Shown: positions 1 through 6,192, counted from the stretch's first letter. The stretch: DNA of 6,413 bases from Pseudomonadota bacterium (GCA_021780015.1 JAJXZN010000147.1:1-6413), one strand, 5' to 3'. Numbers and translations: made by a program. Notes: generated by a model not told the origin, from the sequence alone.

Positions 1-357
1 CCGAAGGGCGAGGTCGAGGCCGGGGAAGATCTCGCTGCGGCAGCGCGGCGCGAATTTGCCGAGGAACTCGGCGTGCCGCCGCCCGGGCCGCTTGAGCCGC
101 TCGGCGCCGTTCGGCAAGCCGGCGGGAAATGGGTCGAGGCTTTTGCAGCGGCCGGCGATCTCGATCCTGCCGCGATCACAAGCGATCACTTTGAGATCGA
201 GTGGCCGCCGCGCAGCGGACGCCTGCGGGCCTTTCCGGAAGTCGATCGCGCGGCCTGGTTCGCGCTGTCCGTGGCGCGGCAAAAAATTCTTGCGGCGCAG
301 CGCCCGTTTCTCGACCGGCTCGAAAGCCTTCTCACGGACCGAAATCGACAAGCCTAA
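1..357 (+). CDS. Nudix hydrolase, COG4119-like (3' part, start outside window)
   Basis: The open frame enters from the left edge and ends at TAA 355-357, leaving 118 residues. A complete Nudix box lies at window residues 3-25: G3, E9, R17-E18, E21-E22, G24 and V25 fit G-x5-E-x7-REUxEExGU, the Mg2+-binding catalytic signature of enzymes that hydrolyse nucleoside diphosphates linked to another moiety. The PKGE lead-in, the later FEIEWPPRSG stretch (about residues 64-73) and the FPEVDRAAWF stretch (78-87) resemble the predicted NTP pyrophosphohydrolases of COG4119, as I recall that family. Those proteins are about 150 residues, so roughly 30-50 N-terminal residues are missing here. The substrate cannot be read from the sequence. 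The DUF3775 gene follows on the same strand after 89 nt, so co-transcription is possible but not shown. Nudix membership is very sure; the subfamily is likely. Confidence 0.9.
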   Translation, partial: PKGEVEAGEDLAAAARREFAEELGVPPPGPLEPLGAVRQAGGKWVEAFAAAGDLDPAAITSDHFEIEWPPRSGRLRAFPEVDRAAWFALSVARQKILAAQRPFLDRLESLLTDRNRQA

Positions 358-446
358 GCGAGGCGATGGAGCAGCGTCGGCCTTGACCTATTTCCATTTC
401 CGTTCACGGTTCAATCCGCGGGACGCATTTTCAGGATGAGGATGTC

Positions 447-860
447 ATGCTCAAAGACGAACAAGAACCGGTCGAACTCGCAATTAACGTCGATACGGTG
501 CGCTGGCTCATCGAAAAGGCGCGCGAATTCGACGCGAAAGTTGCACCGGTCGAACCGGATCCCGGTTCAAATCCTACCGATGACAACGAAGCTGAAATTC
601 TCGAGGATTACGCCAATGATGCGACGGCGCAAGAATTGCGCGCCGGGATCGACCGTCTCGACGAAGACGAAATTGTCGATCTCATAGCCTTGGCCTGGGT
701 CGGGCGCGGCGATTTCGATCGTGCGACATGGCAAGAGGCGCGAGCCCTGGCCGCCGAGCGGCATCGCAGAAGATCCTCGCGATATCTGATGGGCATTCCG
801 GCGCTCGGCGATTATCTCGAGGAAGGCTTAGCCGAACTCGGCTATCCGGCGGCAGACTGA
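447..860 (+). CDS. DUF3775 family protein of unknown function
   Basis: This is a 137-residue acidic cytoplasmic protein with no signal peptide or membrane segment. The N-terminal third (LAINVDTVRWLIEKAREFDAKV, residues 11-32) is probably helical and is followed by an acidic, Pro/Asn-rich linker (about 35-52). The conserved-looking core runs from about residue 60 to 132: an acidic helix (LDEDEIVDLIALAW, 71-84), then GRGDF (86-90), and a C-terminal YLMGIPALGDYLEEGLAELG block (113-132). That layout matches my memory of DUF3775 proteins of alphaproteobacteria, for which no function is established. The start at 447 is supported by GAGG at 438-441, five nt upstream. An earlier ATG at 436 is in another frame. 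The gene sits between the Nudix and Usp genes on the same strand, which hints at a housekeeping or stress setting but proves nothing. Confidence 0.8.
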   Translation: MLKDEQEPVELAINVDTVRWLIEKAREFDAKVAPVEPDPGSNPTDDNEAEILEDYANDATAQELRAGIDRLDEDEIVDLIALAWVGRGDFDRATWQEARALAAERHRRRSSRYLMGIPALGDYLEEGLAELGYPAAD

Positions 861-889
861 GGCGGCCGATCCGCGGTTGAGCAGGATCA

Positions 890-949
890 ATGTTCCTTGG
901 CGCAAAAGGGCTTCCTCTCTCCTTCCAAGGATGGCGGAGAGGAATGGCG
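890..949 (+). promoter_or_regulatory. Candidate structured leader covering the usp ribosome binding site
   Basis: The Shine-Dalgarno sequence GGAGAGGA (936-943) stands six nt before ATG 950. Bases 912-919 (TTCCTCTC) are the exact reverse complement of 937-944 (GAGAGGAA), and a U-G pair 920/936 extends this to nine pairs around a 15-nt loop. The helix would hide the whole ribosome binding site. A second perfect 7-bp complement, TCCTTGG 894-900 with CCAAGGA 925-931, uses the loop of the first. The two helices cross, so they are either mutually exclusive or form a pseudoknot. The pairing is seen in the sequence; a regulatory role such as a thermosensor, protein-controlled switch or small-RNA target is inference. 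If translation starts at 890 instead, this stretch is coding. Confidence 0.4.
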
Positions 950-1780
950 ATGCTCAAGGACATTATGGCGCATCTCGACGGCAGCGCGAATGACGCGGTC
1001 CGGCTTGCGCATGCTACGAAGATTGCCTCGCTTCACGGCGCGCGGCTGATCGGGCTCTACACCAATCCTCTACCAGAATATGCTTGTGTGCTGGCCGTGC
1101 AGTCGGGTCTCGCACCGATGGAGCCGGTCATCGAGGGAGAGGAGCGGATGCGCAAAAACGGCGACCGAGTCGTCGCCGATATCGAGCAGAAACTGGCCAA
1201 ATTGCCGGTTCCGAGCGCCATCCGGCGGCTCGACGTGGGTGCAAGCCAGATTATCGCGCAGTGCGTCGCCGAAGCGCAATGGGCCGATCTTTTCGTGGCG
1301 GTCGCGCCCTACCGGCACGAATACGCTCTCTATTGGGATGACCTCGTCGAGGCAGTCATGTTCGAATCGGGGCATGGGATTTATTTGATTCCTGACACCG
1401 GCCATCCCGCGCCGGATTTCGAAAACGTCTTGATCGCCTGGCAGCCGACGCGTGAGGCGGCGAGAGCCATCCATGAAGCGCTGCCGTTCCTGAAGACGAG
1501 CAAGACCGTGCGGCTTGCAATCGCCAACCCGGATTGGACATTCCAAGCTCCGGTCATTGTCGATTACTTTCACCGTCACGGCGTGAGCGTCGAGATCGCG
1601 ATCTTGGAATCGAAGGAGAAGTCGGTGCCGGACATTCTCCTGGACGAAGCGCACGGCATGAAAGCCGGCCTGATCGTTCTGGGCGCCTATGGCCATTCCC
1701 GTTTTCGCGAATGGGTTTTAGGTGGCACGACCCGCGAAATGATCGAGCGCTCCGACATTCCTTTGCTGATGGCGCATTGA
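950..1780 (+). CDS. Universal stress protein, tandem UspA domains
   Basis: The predicted protein is 276 residues with two consecutive Usp folds, about 1-147 and 155-276. The second domain begins with the typical strand-helix VLIAWQPTREAARAIHEALPFL (160-181). It ends with the ATP-binding loop G245-x2-G248-x9-G258 followed by G259-T260-T261, close to the family pattern G-x2-G-x9-G-(S/T) but with Gly for the first Ser/Thr. The first domain lacks the glycine loop: its matching region reads DLFVAVAPYRHEYALYWDDLV. It is probably a non-binding partner domain. Such two-domain cytoplasmic proteins usually respond to starvation, oxidative or other stress; the exact role here is unknown. I chose ATG 950 because GGAGAGGA (936-943) is spaced properly for it. 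ATG 944 is too close to that site, and ATG 890 would add 20 residues of unconserved appearance. The gene converges on the transporter gene. Confidence 0.9.
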   Translation: MLKDIMAHLDGSANDAVRLAHATKIASLHGARLIGLYTNPLPEYACVLAVQSGLAPMEPVIEGEERMRKNGDRVVADIEQKLAKLPVPSAIRRLDVGASQIIAQCVAEAQWADLFVAVAPYRHEYALYWDDLVEAVMFESGHGIYLIPDTGHPAPDFENVLIAWQPTREAARAIHEALPFLKTSKTVRLAIANPDWTFQAPVIVDYFHRHGVSVEIAILESKEKSVPDILLDEAHGMKAGLIVLGAYGHSRFREWVLGGTTREMIERSDIPLLMAH

Positions 1781-1797
1781 CGTCAGGAATTGCAGCC

Positions 1798-1820
1798 GCG
1801 ATTTGCGCGCCGCAAATCGC
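1798..1820. terminator. Hairpin between convergent usp and MFS genes
   Basis: GCGATTTGCG at 1798-1807 and CGCAAATCGC at 1811-1820 are perfect reverse complements, giving a 10-bp stem with a 3-nt loop. It lies 17 nt after the usp stop and 58 nt beyond the MFS stop, the right place for a shared, bidirectional transcription end. Neither side has a run of T, so it is not a classic rho-independent terminator. It could instead protect the 3' ends or stall polymerase. Confidence 0.5.
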
Positions 1821-1878
1821 CTGTGTTCGAAGCGAAGATCCCTCGGCGGCCGCGATTTTCGTGCGCGCGCAGATTCCT

Positions 1879-3087
1879 CTACGGTTCATCGCGGGCGGCG
1901 AGTCCCGTAACGAGGTCGATGGTGAGCGCCAGCAGCAGAGCGGCGCTGCCGATCACGAAAAGCAGCTGATAGCTGCCGCTGCGCGCAAAGACGAACGAGA
2001 GGCCATAGGCAGCGCCGGCTTGCAGCACGGCGAAGCTGACGGTTGCCGTGCTCCAGGCGGCTCTTTGCTCATTCGGGTGATGCGCGAGCAATTCATGCAC
2101 GCGGCCCAGCACGAGCGGCACGATTCCCGGTGTAAAGGCGCCGACGACCAGGCTTGAAATGACGAGCGATAGCGGGCCAAGCCCCAGCGCCGGCAAGATC
2201 ACGGCGCCGGCTTGCGCAAGATAGGCGAACCGTAAGGCGGGACCGAAGCCGGTGCGATCGGCGAGATGTCCGCTGACGAGCGGCCCGACAGCCGCGCCCA
2301 ATCCGAAAAGCACCCAATATTCGGCGCCGGTCGCGAGGCCTTGGCCGAGCCCGCGGGCGATGAAATCGACGAGAAAAATCATGTGCGGCACAAGGCCCGC
2401 GGCGTTGAGCGCATATTCGATATAAAGTGCCCGCAGCGTCGCGGCCCGATGCGGTCGCTGGTGCGCAGGCGCGCTTACAGCCTGTATTGGATCCTGCGGC
2501 CAGCCGCCCCAGGCGATAAGCGTCAGCGCCAGCGAGAGAATGCCGAGCCCGAGCCACGTCGCGGTGAGCCCTTGGTGCAGCAGGAGCGGCACCAGCGTTC
2601 CGGACGCGACAATGCCGACGCCGACCCCGACGAAGATAAGGCCGCCGGCAAGACCACGGCGCGCCGCCGCGACATGCGGCAGGACGCTCGGCGCGGCAAG
2701 CACCGTGAGCACCCCGCCGGAGAGGCCGGCGATGAACCGCCAGACGAAGAACCAAAGAAACGAGACGGGATAAGCGCAGGCGAAAAAAGCTGCGGTCGCC
2801 AGGCCCATCATGAACCTCAACGCGGTCGCGGCCGGCATCCGCGCCGCGAGCGGGCGGCCGAGCAGGGCGCCGGCGAGATAACCCGCCAGATTGGCGGCGC
2901 CAAGATAAGCGGCTGCGGACGCCCCGAACCAATGCGCATTGACGATCACCGGCAGCAGCGGCGTATAGGCGAAGCGCGCGAGACCGATGCCCACGAGGCT
3001 GGCGCAGAACGCCGAGAGGATCGCCCATTGTGTGCGGCGCGCCGATATGTCGTGTTGCTGTTGGCGGGGGGCAACCTTCTTATCCAT
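1879..3087 (-). CDS. Major facilitator superfamily transporter, YbfB-type (MFS_4)
   Basis: The protein is 402 residues, normal for a 12-helix MFS carrier in the inner membrane. After a polar cytoplasmic N-terminus (1-20), hydrophobic segments fill most of the chain, with a polar central loop at about 196-217 dividing the two six-helix halves. Features recalling the YbfB/MFS_4 family are GIGLARFAYTPLLP in the first helix (33-46), GAANLAGYLAGALLGRPLAARMP (63-85, first loop 2-3), WRFIAGLSGG (116-125) and the second-half motif-A-like GHLADRTG (273-280). Family members are mostly uncharacterised and are predicted proton-driven exporters or importers, so no substrate can be given. ATG 3087 is preceded by GGAAGG (complement of 3095-3100) with seven nt spacing. 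Further upstream in-frame starts would run into the coding region of the preceding gene. It lies 28 nt after the nitronate monooxygenase gene, very probably in the same transcript. Confidence 0.88.
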   Translation of the reverse strand: MDKKVAPRQQQHDISARRTQWAILSAFCASLVGIGLARFAYTPLLPVIVNAHWFGASAAAYLGAANLAGYLAGALLGRPLAARMPAATALRFMMGLATAAFFACAYPVSFLWFFVWRFIAGLSGGVLTVLAAPSVLPHVAAARRGLAGGLIFVGVGVGIVASGTLVPLLLHQGLTATWLGLGILSLALTLIAWGGWPQDPIQAVSAPAHQRPHRAATLRALYIEYALNAAGLVPHMIFLVDFIARGLGQGLATGAEYWVLFGLGAAVGPLVSGHLADRTGFGPALRFAYLAQAGAVILPALGLGPLSLVISSLVVGAFTPGIVPLVLGRVHELLAHHPNEQRAAWSTATVSFAVLQAGAAYGLSFVFARSGSYQLLFVIGSAALLLALTIDLVTGLAARDEP

Positions 3088-3115
3088 TCCGCTTCCTTCC
3101 AACGTGCCGACGGGA

Positions 3116-4174
3116 TCAGCTGCGTGCGAGTTCCGCCGCGAGGGTCGCGACCAAATCTGCTGCCGGCAGGGCGCGCGCCAAGGGCGCGCCTTGACCGGCC
3201 CATTGCGCGCCGAAACCGAATTCGCCTTTGGACTTGCCGGCGCTATGCAGCGCTTTGCCGAGATCGTAGGCGATCGGATAATCGGGGATGTCGGTCGCGG
3301 CAATGTCGCCGAGGTGCGTAAAGCGGTTGGCGAGGCAGCGCGCGGGGCGGCCGGAAATGGTGCGCGTCATGACGGTATGATGTGCGGCGTCGCTGAAGAG
3401 CGCGGCGCGGTAACCGGCATCGGCGAGGCTCTCGTCGCAACCGACGAATGCGGTGCCAAGCTGCGCCGCCGCCGCGCCGAGGTGCAGCGCTGCCGCAATT
3501 CCGGCGCCGTCCATGATGCCGCCGGCGGCGATGATCGGCCGATCGATTTGTCGCGCCAGCAGACGCGTCAGCGCCATGGTGCCGAGTCGGTCGTCGGCGC
3601 CCTCCGCATCGAAAAGGCCACGATGGCCGCCGGCTTCATAGCCTTGGGCGATGATCGCATCGACGCCGGCCGCAGTGGCTTGGCGTGCCTCGGCGAGGCT
3701 GGTCGCGGAGGCGAAGACAATAATTCCCGCCGCCTGCAATGCGCCGATCCGCGCCGCGGATGGCAGGCCGAAATGCAGGCTCACCACCTGCGGCCGCGTG
3801 TCGAGAAGAACGGCGAGCATGGCGTCGTCTTCGACGAAGCTGCGGTAGATTTCGCCAAGAGCTGCGGGCGGCGTGGCTTCGAATTTTTTGAATTCGGGCG
3901 CGAAACGCGCGATCCAGGCGCTTTCGCGTCGCGGGTCGGGGCGTGCCGGGCGGTGGCAGAAGACATTGACGTTCAGCGGCCCGTTAGAGCGCGCGCGGAC
4001 CTCGGCGATCATCGCGCCGGCGCTTTCGGCATGCGTCGCGCCGACACCGATCGAGCCAAGCCCCCCCGCGCCGCTGACGGCTGCCGCCATGGCCGGCGGC
4101 GATATGCCGGCCATCGGTGCTTGAATGATCGGCAGATCGAGGCCGATACGGTCGAGCAGCGGATTGCGGGTCAT
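3116..4174 (-). CDS. Nitronate monooxygenase (2-nitropropane dioxygenase family, FMN enzyme)
   Basis: The protein is 352 residues and soluble, with a TIM-barrel flavoprotein layout. Enzymes of this family oxidise alkyl nitronates (such as propionate 3-nitronate) with O2 to carbonyl compounds and nitrite, using FMN. Visible landmarks, in order: LPIIQAPMAGI (14-24, FMN-binding first strand), SGAGGLGSIGVG (34-45), NVNVFCHRP (68-76), QGYEAGGHRG (177-186) with the expected catalytic His184, IIAAGGIMDG (214-223) and GAAAAQLGTAFVGCDES (233-249, flavin phosphate site), then TRTISGRPARCLAN (270-283). This set fits class I nitronate monooxygenases. The family also contains enoyl-ACP reductase FabK-like members, but the EAGGHRG context plus the ISGRPAR segment favours nitronate oxidation. 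The start has AGGAG ten nt upstream (complement of 4185-4189). A two-codon ORF overlaps it. It is the first gene of an operon with the MFS gene, which suggests detoxification or use of a nitro compound, by inference only. Confidence 0.9.
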   Translation of the reverse strand: MTRNPLLDRIGLDLPIIQAPMAGISPPAMAAAVSGAGGLGSIGVGATHAESAGAMIAEVRARSNGPLNVNVFCHRPARPDPRRESAWIARFAPEFKKFEATPPAALGEIYRSFVEDDAMLAVLLDTRPQVVSLHFGLPSAARIGALQAAGIIVFASATSLAEARQATAAGVDAIIAQGYEAGGHRGLFDAEGADDRLGTMALTRLLARQIDRPIIAAGGIMDGAGIAAALHLGAAAAQLGTAFVGCDESLADAGYRAALFSDAAHHTVMTRTISGRPARCLANRFTHLGDIAATDIPDYPIAYDLGKALHSAGKSKGEFGFGAQWAGQGAPLARALPAADLVATLAAELARS

Positions 4175-4179
4175 CGCAT
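4171..4179 (-). promoter_or_regulatory. Start-stop mini-ORF (Met-Arg-stop) overlapping the nitronate monooxygenase start
   Basis: Read on the minus strand, ATG CGA TGA occupies 4179-4171. Its stop shares bases with the enzyme's ATG at 4174-4172, offset by one base. The only good Shine-Dalgarno, AGGAG at 4189-4185, is five nt from the mini-ORF start and ten nt from the enzyme start, so it is equally or better placed for the mini-ORF. Ribosomes terminating there could restart at the overlapping ATG, or be lost. Chance is a realistic explanation. Confidence 0.3.
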
Positions 4180-4555
4180 TGAAGCTCCTGTCGGCAGCGC
4201 GCCGATTTCGTCAGCGTTGCATTCCGGTGCCCTCATCTCGGTCATTCGAAGGCCGATGCGGAAGTTGGAATAAGAGATGTCTGATATGCCGATTTGACGG
4301 GGCAAGGCTCGATCCGCACGATTTTAATCGACAGCGGCGATACCTCGAACATCGCTGCCGCATCGTTTCATTGCGGCCCCGGTTCATTATGACATCTTTG
4401 TCATCGAGGCACTATGCCGCATGAGTTGTCGCCGCTTTGCGCGCATGGTTTTGACGGCGAATTGTTCTAGTAGGTTTCGCAATCCTCGTTTAGCTTTCGT
4501 TACGCATCTTGTTCTTCGGCACGAAGATTCGCGCCGATGTTGAAAGAGTGGAATC
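4175..4555. other. 381-bp divergent intergenic region
   Basis: No gene with convincing codon use was found between the divergent nitronate monooxygenase and catalase-like genes. By eye the part from about 4260 to 4540 is richer in A+T than its surroundings, as expected for a promoter region serving both directions. It holds a 16-bp inverted repeat (4389-4404) and a weaker one, CGATT-TT-AATCG (4319-4330). TTGACG hexamers occur at 4294-4299 and 4451-4456, but neither has a good -10 box at 16-18 nt, so I do not call promoters. Confidence 0.6.
4389..4404. promoter_or_regulatory. Inverted repeat, candidate operator upstream of catalase-like gene
   Basis: ATGACA (4389-4394) and TGTCAT (4399-4404) are exact inverted copies around the 4-nt spacer TCTT, about 150 nt before the catalase-like start and 215 nt from the divergent gene. 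The symmetry suits a dimeric helix-turn-helix regulator, which could act on both genes. No cognate regulator is encoded in the window. As RNA it would form only a weak 6-bp stem, so a DNA site is the likelier reading. Confidence 0.3.
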
Positions 4556-5536
4556 ATGTTGCGAAAAAGTGCTGCGTTCTCCGCCGGCCTGGCGTTGCTT
4601 TTCAACTTCGGTTGCGGCTTTGCCGGGGCGCAATCCCTGCCGGAAGACATCGTCAACGCCTTGAACAAAGTTTCTGGCGTACATCCGGGCTTTCGCGCCA
4701 ATCATGCCAAGGGCATTGTCGGCCAAGGCACGTTCAAGGCTTCGCCGCAGGCGGCGACACTCAGCAAGGCGGCGATCTTCACCGGCGATGCGATTCCGGT
4801 GACGATCCGTTTTTCCGATAGCGGCGGCGTGCCGACCGTCCCCGACGGGTCGCGCTTGGCCATGCCGCATGGGCTCGCCATCAAATTCCATCTGAAGGAC
4901 GGCAGCGAGACGGATATCGTCATCAACTCGTTGAAGTTCTTTCCGGTCGCGACGGGTGAGGACTTCCGCGATCTGTTGCTGGCCGTTGCCGCAAGTCCGC
5001 CCGGCGCGCCGAAGCCGACGAAGCTCGATCTTTTCTTCAAGACGCATCCGCGCGCACCGTTGGCCTTGGGCGACCAGCAACAGCCCGATAGTTTTGCCGA
5101 CGAGCAATATAACGGTGTCGATGCGTTCGTCTTCGTCGACAAGAGCGGCAAGAAACAAGCGTTCCGCTATATCGCCGCGCCGGAGAAACTCGTTCTCATC
5201 AGCAAGGAGGAGGCGGCGAAGAAGTCGCCGAACTATCTCTTCGACGAGATTGCCACGCGCGTCGCCAAAGCCCCCGTGACTTTCCATCTCGAAGCGCAGC
5301 TTGCGGCGCCGGGCGATGTCACAAAGGATCCAACGATTCCGTGGCCCGCCAATCGCAAAGTCGTCGATCTCGGCGTGCTGACGATCGATAAGATCGACGC
5401 CGACAGCCTCGCTGAGCAAAAGAAGCTCCTGTTCCTGCCCGGCGCGCTCACCTCCGGCATCGAGGAATCCGACGATCCGCTCATCGACGTGCGCGACGGC
5501 GCCTATGCCGTCTCTTACGGCCGGCGCAGTCAATAG
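4556..5536 (+). CDS. Exported SrpA-like catalase-family heme peroxidase
   Basis: The protein is 326 residues. An N-terminal signal peptide (KR-type charges at 3-4, hydrophobic 8-19, probable cleavage after AGA at 26) indicates export to the periplasm. The rest is a minimal catalase fold as in SrpA-like catalase-related peroxidases, which are shorter than true catalases of about 480 or more residues and usually have weak catalase but some heme peroxidase activity. Visible landmarks: NHAKGIVGQGTF (49-60) with the expected distal His50, VTIRFSDSGGVPTVPD (82-97), LAMPHGLAIKFHLKDG (101-116), INSLKFFP (123-130) with Asn124 at the place of the conserved distal Asn, and RDGAYAVSYGRR (313-324). In the last, Arg313 and Tyr317 match the R-x3-Y spacing of the proximal heme-ligand tyrosine. 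The likely job is removing peroxides in the periplasm. AAAGAG (4543-4548) seven nt upstream supports ATG 4556. It is probably transcribed alone; two hairpins separate it from folA. Confidence 0.9.
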   Translation: MLRKSAAFSAGLALLFNFGCGFAGAQSLPEDIVNALNKVSGVHPGFRANHAKGIVGQGTFKASPQAATLSKAAIFTGDAIPVTIRFSDSGGVPTVPDGSRLAMPHGLAIKFHLKDGSETDIVINSLKFFPVATGEDFRDLLLAVAASPPGAPKPTKLDLFFKTHPRAPLALGDQQQPDSFADEQYNGVDAFVFVDKSGKKQAFRYIAAPEKLVLISKEEAAKKSPNYLFDEIATRVAKAPVTFHLEAQLAAPGDVTKDPTIPWPANRKVVDLGVLTIDKIDADSLAEQKKLLFLPGALTSGIEESDDPLIDVRDGAYAVSYGRRSQ

Positions 5537-5565
5537 TTGCGTTAAGTGCGCTTCTGTGCGCTAAA

Positions 5566-5581
5566 CGGCGCCATGGCGCCG
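5566..5581. terminator. 16-bp perfect palindrome after the catalase-like gene
   Basis: CGGCGCCATGGCGCCG is identical to its reverse complement. As RNA it can fold into a 6-bp all-GC stem with a CATG loop, 29 nt after the catalase-like stop codon. No T-run follows, so it may end transcription only weakly, or may act as a DNA site instead. Confidence 0.35.
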
Positions 5582-5601
5582 GACGCTCCAACACGTTTCG
5601 G

Positions 5602-5634
5602 CCCCGCGACGCGCGGCGACGCGGGGTTAAACTT
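5602..5634 (+). terminator. Probable rho-independent terminator before folA
   Basis: CCCCGCG (5602-5608) and CGCGGGG (5620-5626) form a 7-bp all-GC stem. Inside it, past an A-A mismatch, CGC and GCG can add three more pairs. The stem is followed by TTAAACTT (5627-5634), a partly T-rich tail. The position suits termination of the catalase-like transcript. Being only 46 nt ahead of the folA start, it could alternatively be part of a folA leader. Confidence 0.5.
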
Positions 5635-5679
5635 TGCCTTTAGCCGTGAAGGTGCCGCAAAATTTGCCGGCGCGCTTGC

Positions 5680-6192
5680 ATGAGCCTGCCGCTCGTCGCA
5701 ATTGTCGCCGTCGCCGACAACGGCGTCATTGGCCGCGGCAATGCGCTGCCTTGGCATATTTCTGCCGATCTCAAGCGCTTTCGCGCGCTGACGCTCGGCA
5801 AGCCGCTCATCATGGGCCGCAAGACCTTTGCCTCGCTCGGCCGGGCGTTGCCAGGCCGCGAAACGATCGTCGTCACGCGCGATCCAAGCTTTAAACCACC
5901 GGCCGGAGTCTATACGGCCTCCGATATCGACACCGCTCTGGCGCTGGCGGAGATTCGCGCCAAGGCCTTGGGCGCGGCGGAGATCGTCATCGCCGGCGGC
6001 GGCGAGATCTACGCAGCCGTCATCGACCGGCTGGACCGGCTTCATGTAACCTATGTTCATTGCAGGCCCGAGGGCGATGCCTTCTTTCCGCCTCTCGATT
6101 GGTCACATTGGCGCGAAATCTGCCGTGAAGATCATGCGGCCGAACAGGACGGGGATGCGGGTTATGCGTTCGTGGATTATATCCGCTCCTAA
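5680..6192 (+). CDS. folA: Dihydrofolate reductase
   Basis: The 170-residue length is typical for a bacterial chromosomal type I enzyme, which reduces dihydrofolate to tetrahydrofolate with NADPH in the cytoplasm and supplies one-carbon units for dTMP, purines and methionine. Landmarks: AVADNGVIGRGNALPW (10-25, Met20-loop region), WHISADLKRF (25-34) with the catalytic acid Asp30, MGRKTFASLGRALPGR (45-60, NADPH site), ETIVVTR (61-67), IAGGGEIY (104-111, the Gly-Gly pair at the cofactor phosphates) and GDAFFPPLDW (132-141). ATG 5680 gives the normal N-terminus, but no Shine-Dalgarno sequence is visible just upstream, so initiation may be weak or rely on a short leader. hflK follows after 58 nt on the same strand, an arrangement known in alphaproteobacteria. 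The thymidylate synthase gene often found directly upstream is absent here. Confidence 0.97.
   Translation: MSLPLVAIVAVADNGVIGRGNALPWHISADLKRFRALTLGKPLIMGRKTFASLGRALPGRETIVVTRDPSFKPPAGVYTASDIDTALALAEIRAKALGAAEIVIAGGGEIYAAVIDRLDRLHVTYVHCRPEGDAFFPPLDWSHWREICREDHAAEQDGDAGYAFVDYIRS

Noticed and set aside
383..415. TTGACC (383-388) with TTCAAT (410-415) as a promoter for the DUF3775 gene
   Set aside because: The 21-nt spacing is too long and the -10 match is only partial.
890..949. Upstream ATG 890 as the start of the universal stress protein
   Set aside because: It has no good Shine-Dalgarno, and the added 20 residues precede the natural start of the Usp fold. GGAGAGGA is well spaced for ATG 950. 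It cannot be fully excluded.
2266..4273. Long plus-strand open frames (2266-3321 and 2987-4273) opposite the MFS and nitronate monooxygenase genes
   Set aside because: They are antisense shadows in GC-rich DNA: Arg/Gly/Ala-rich, without recognisable motifs, while the minus-strand frames encode clear families over the same bases.
4319..4330. CGATT-TT-AATCG inverted repeat
   Set aside because: With arms of only five bases in a 381-bp region, this is close to chance expectation; I only mention it in the intergenic entry.
4294..4479. TTGACG hexamers as sigma-70 -35 boxes (4294, 4451)
   Set aside because: No acceptable -10 hexamer lies 16-18 nt downstream of either one. I also found no GGAAC-type EcfG -35 element in the region.
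4421..4543. 40-codon plus-strand ORF in the divergent intergenic region
   Set aside because: It has no ribosome binding site, an Arg/Cys-rich composition and no family resemblance; it is expected by chance in such a gap.
4556..4618. Possible lipoprotein signal at Cys20 of the catalase-like protein
   Set aside because: The residues before Cys20 (N-F-G) do not fit a lipobox, whereas A-G-A at 24-26 is a good signal peptidase I site.
4490..5533. Long minus-strand open frame opposite the catalase-like gene
   Set aside because: The plus strand encodes an unmistakable SrpA-like protein. The antisense frame has an Arg-rich composition and no domain I can recognise.
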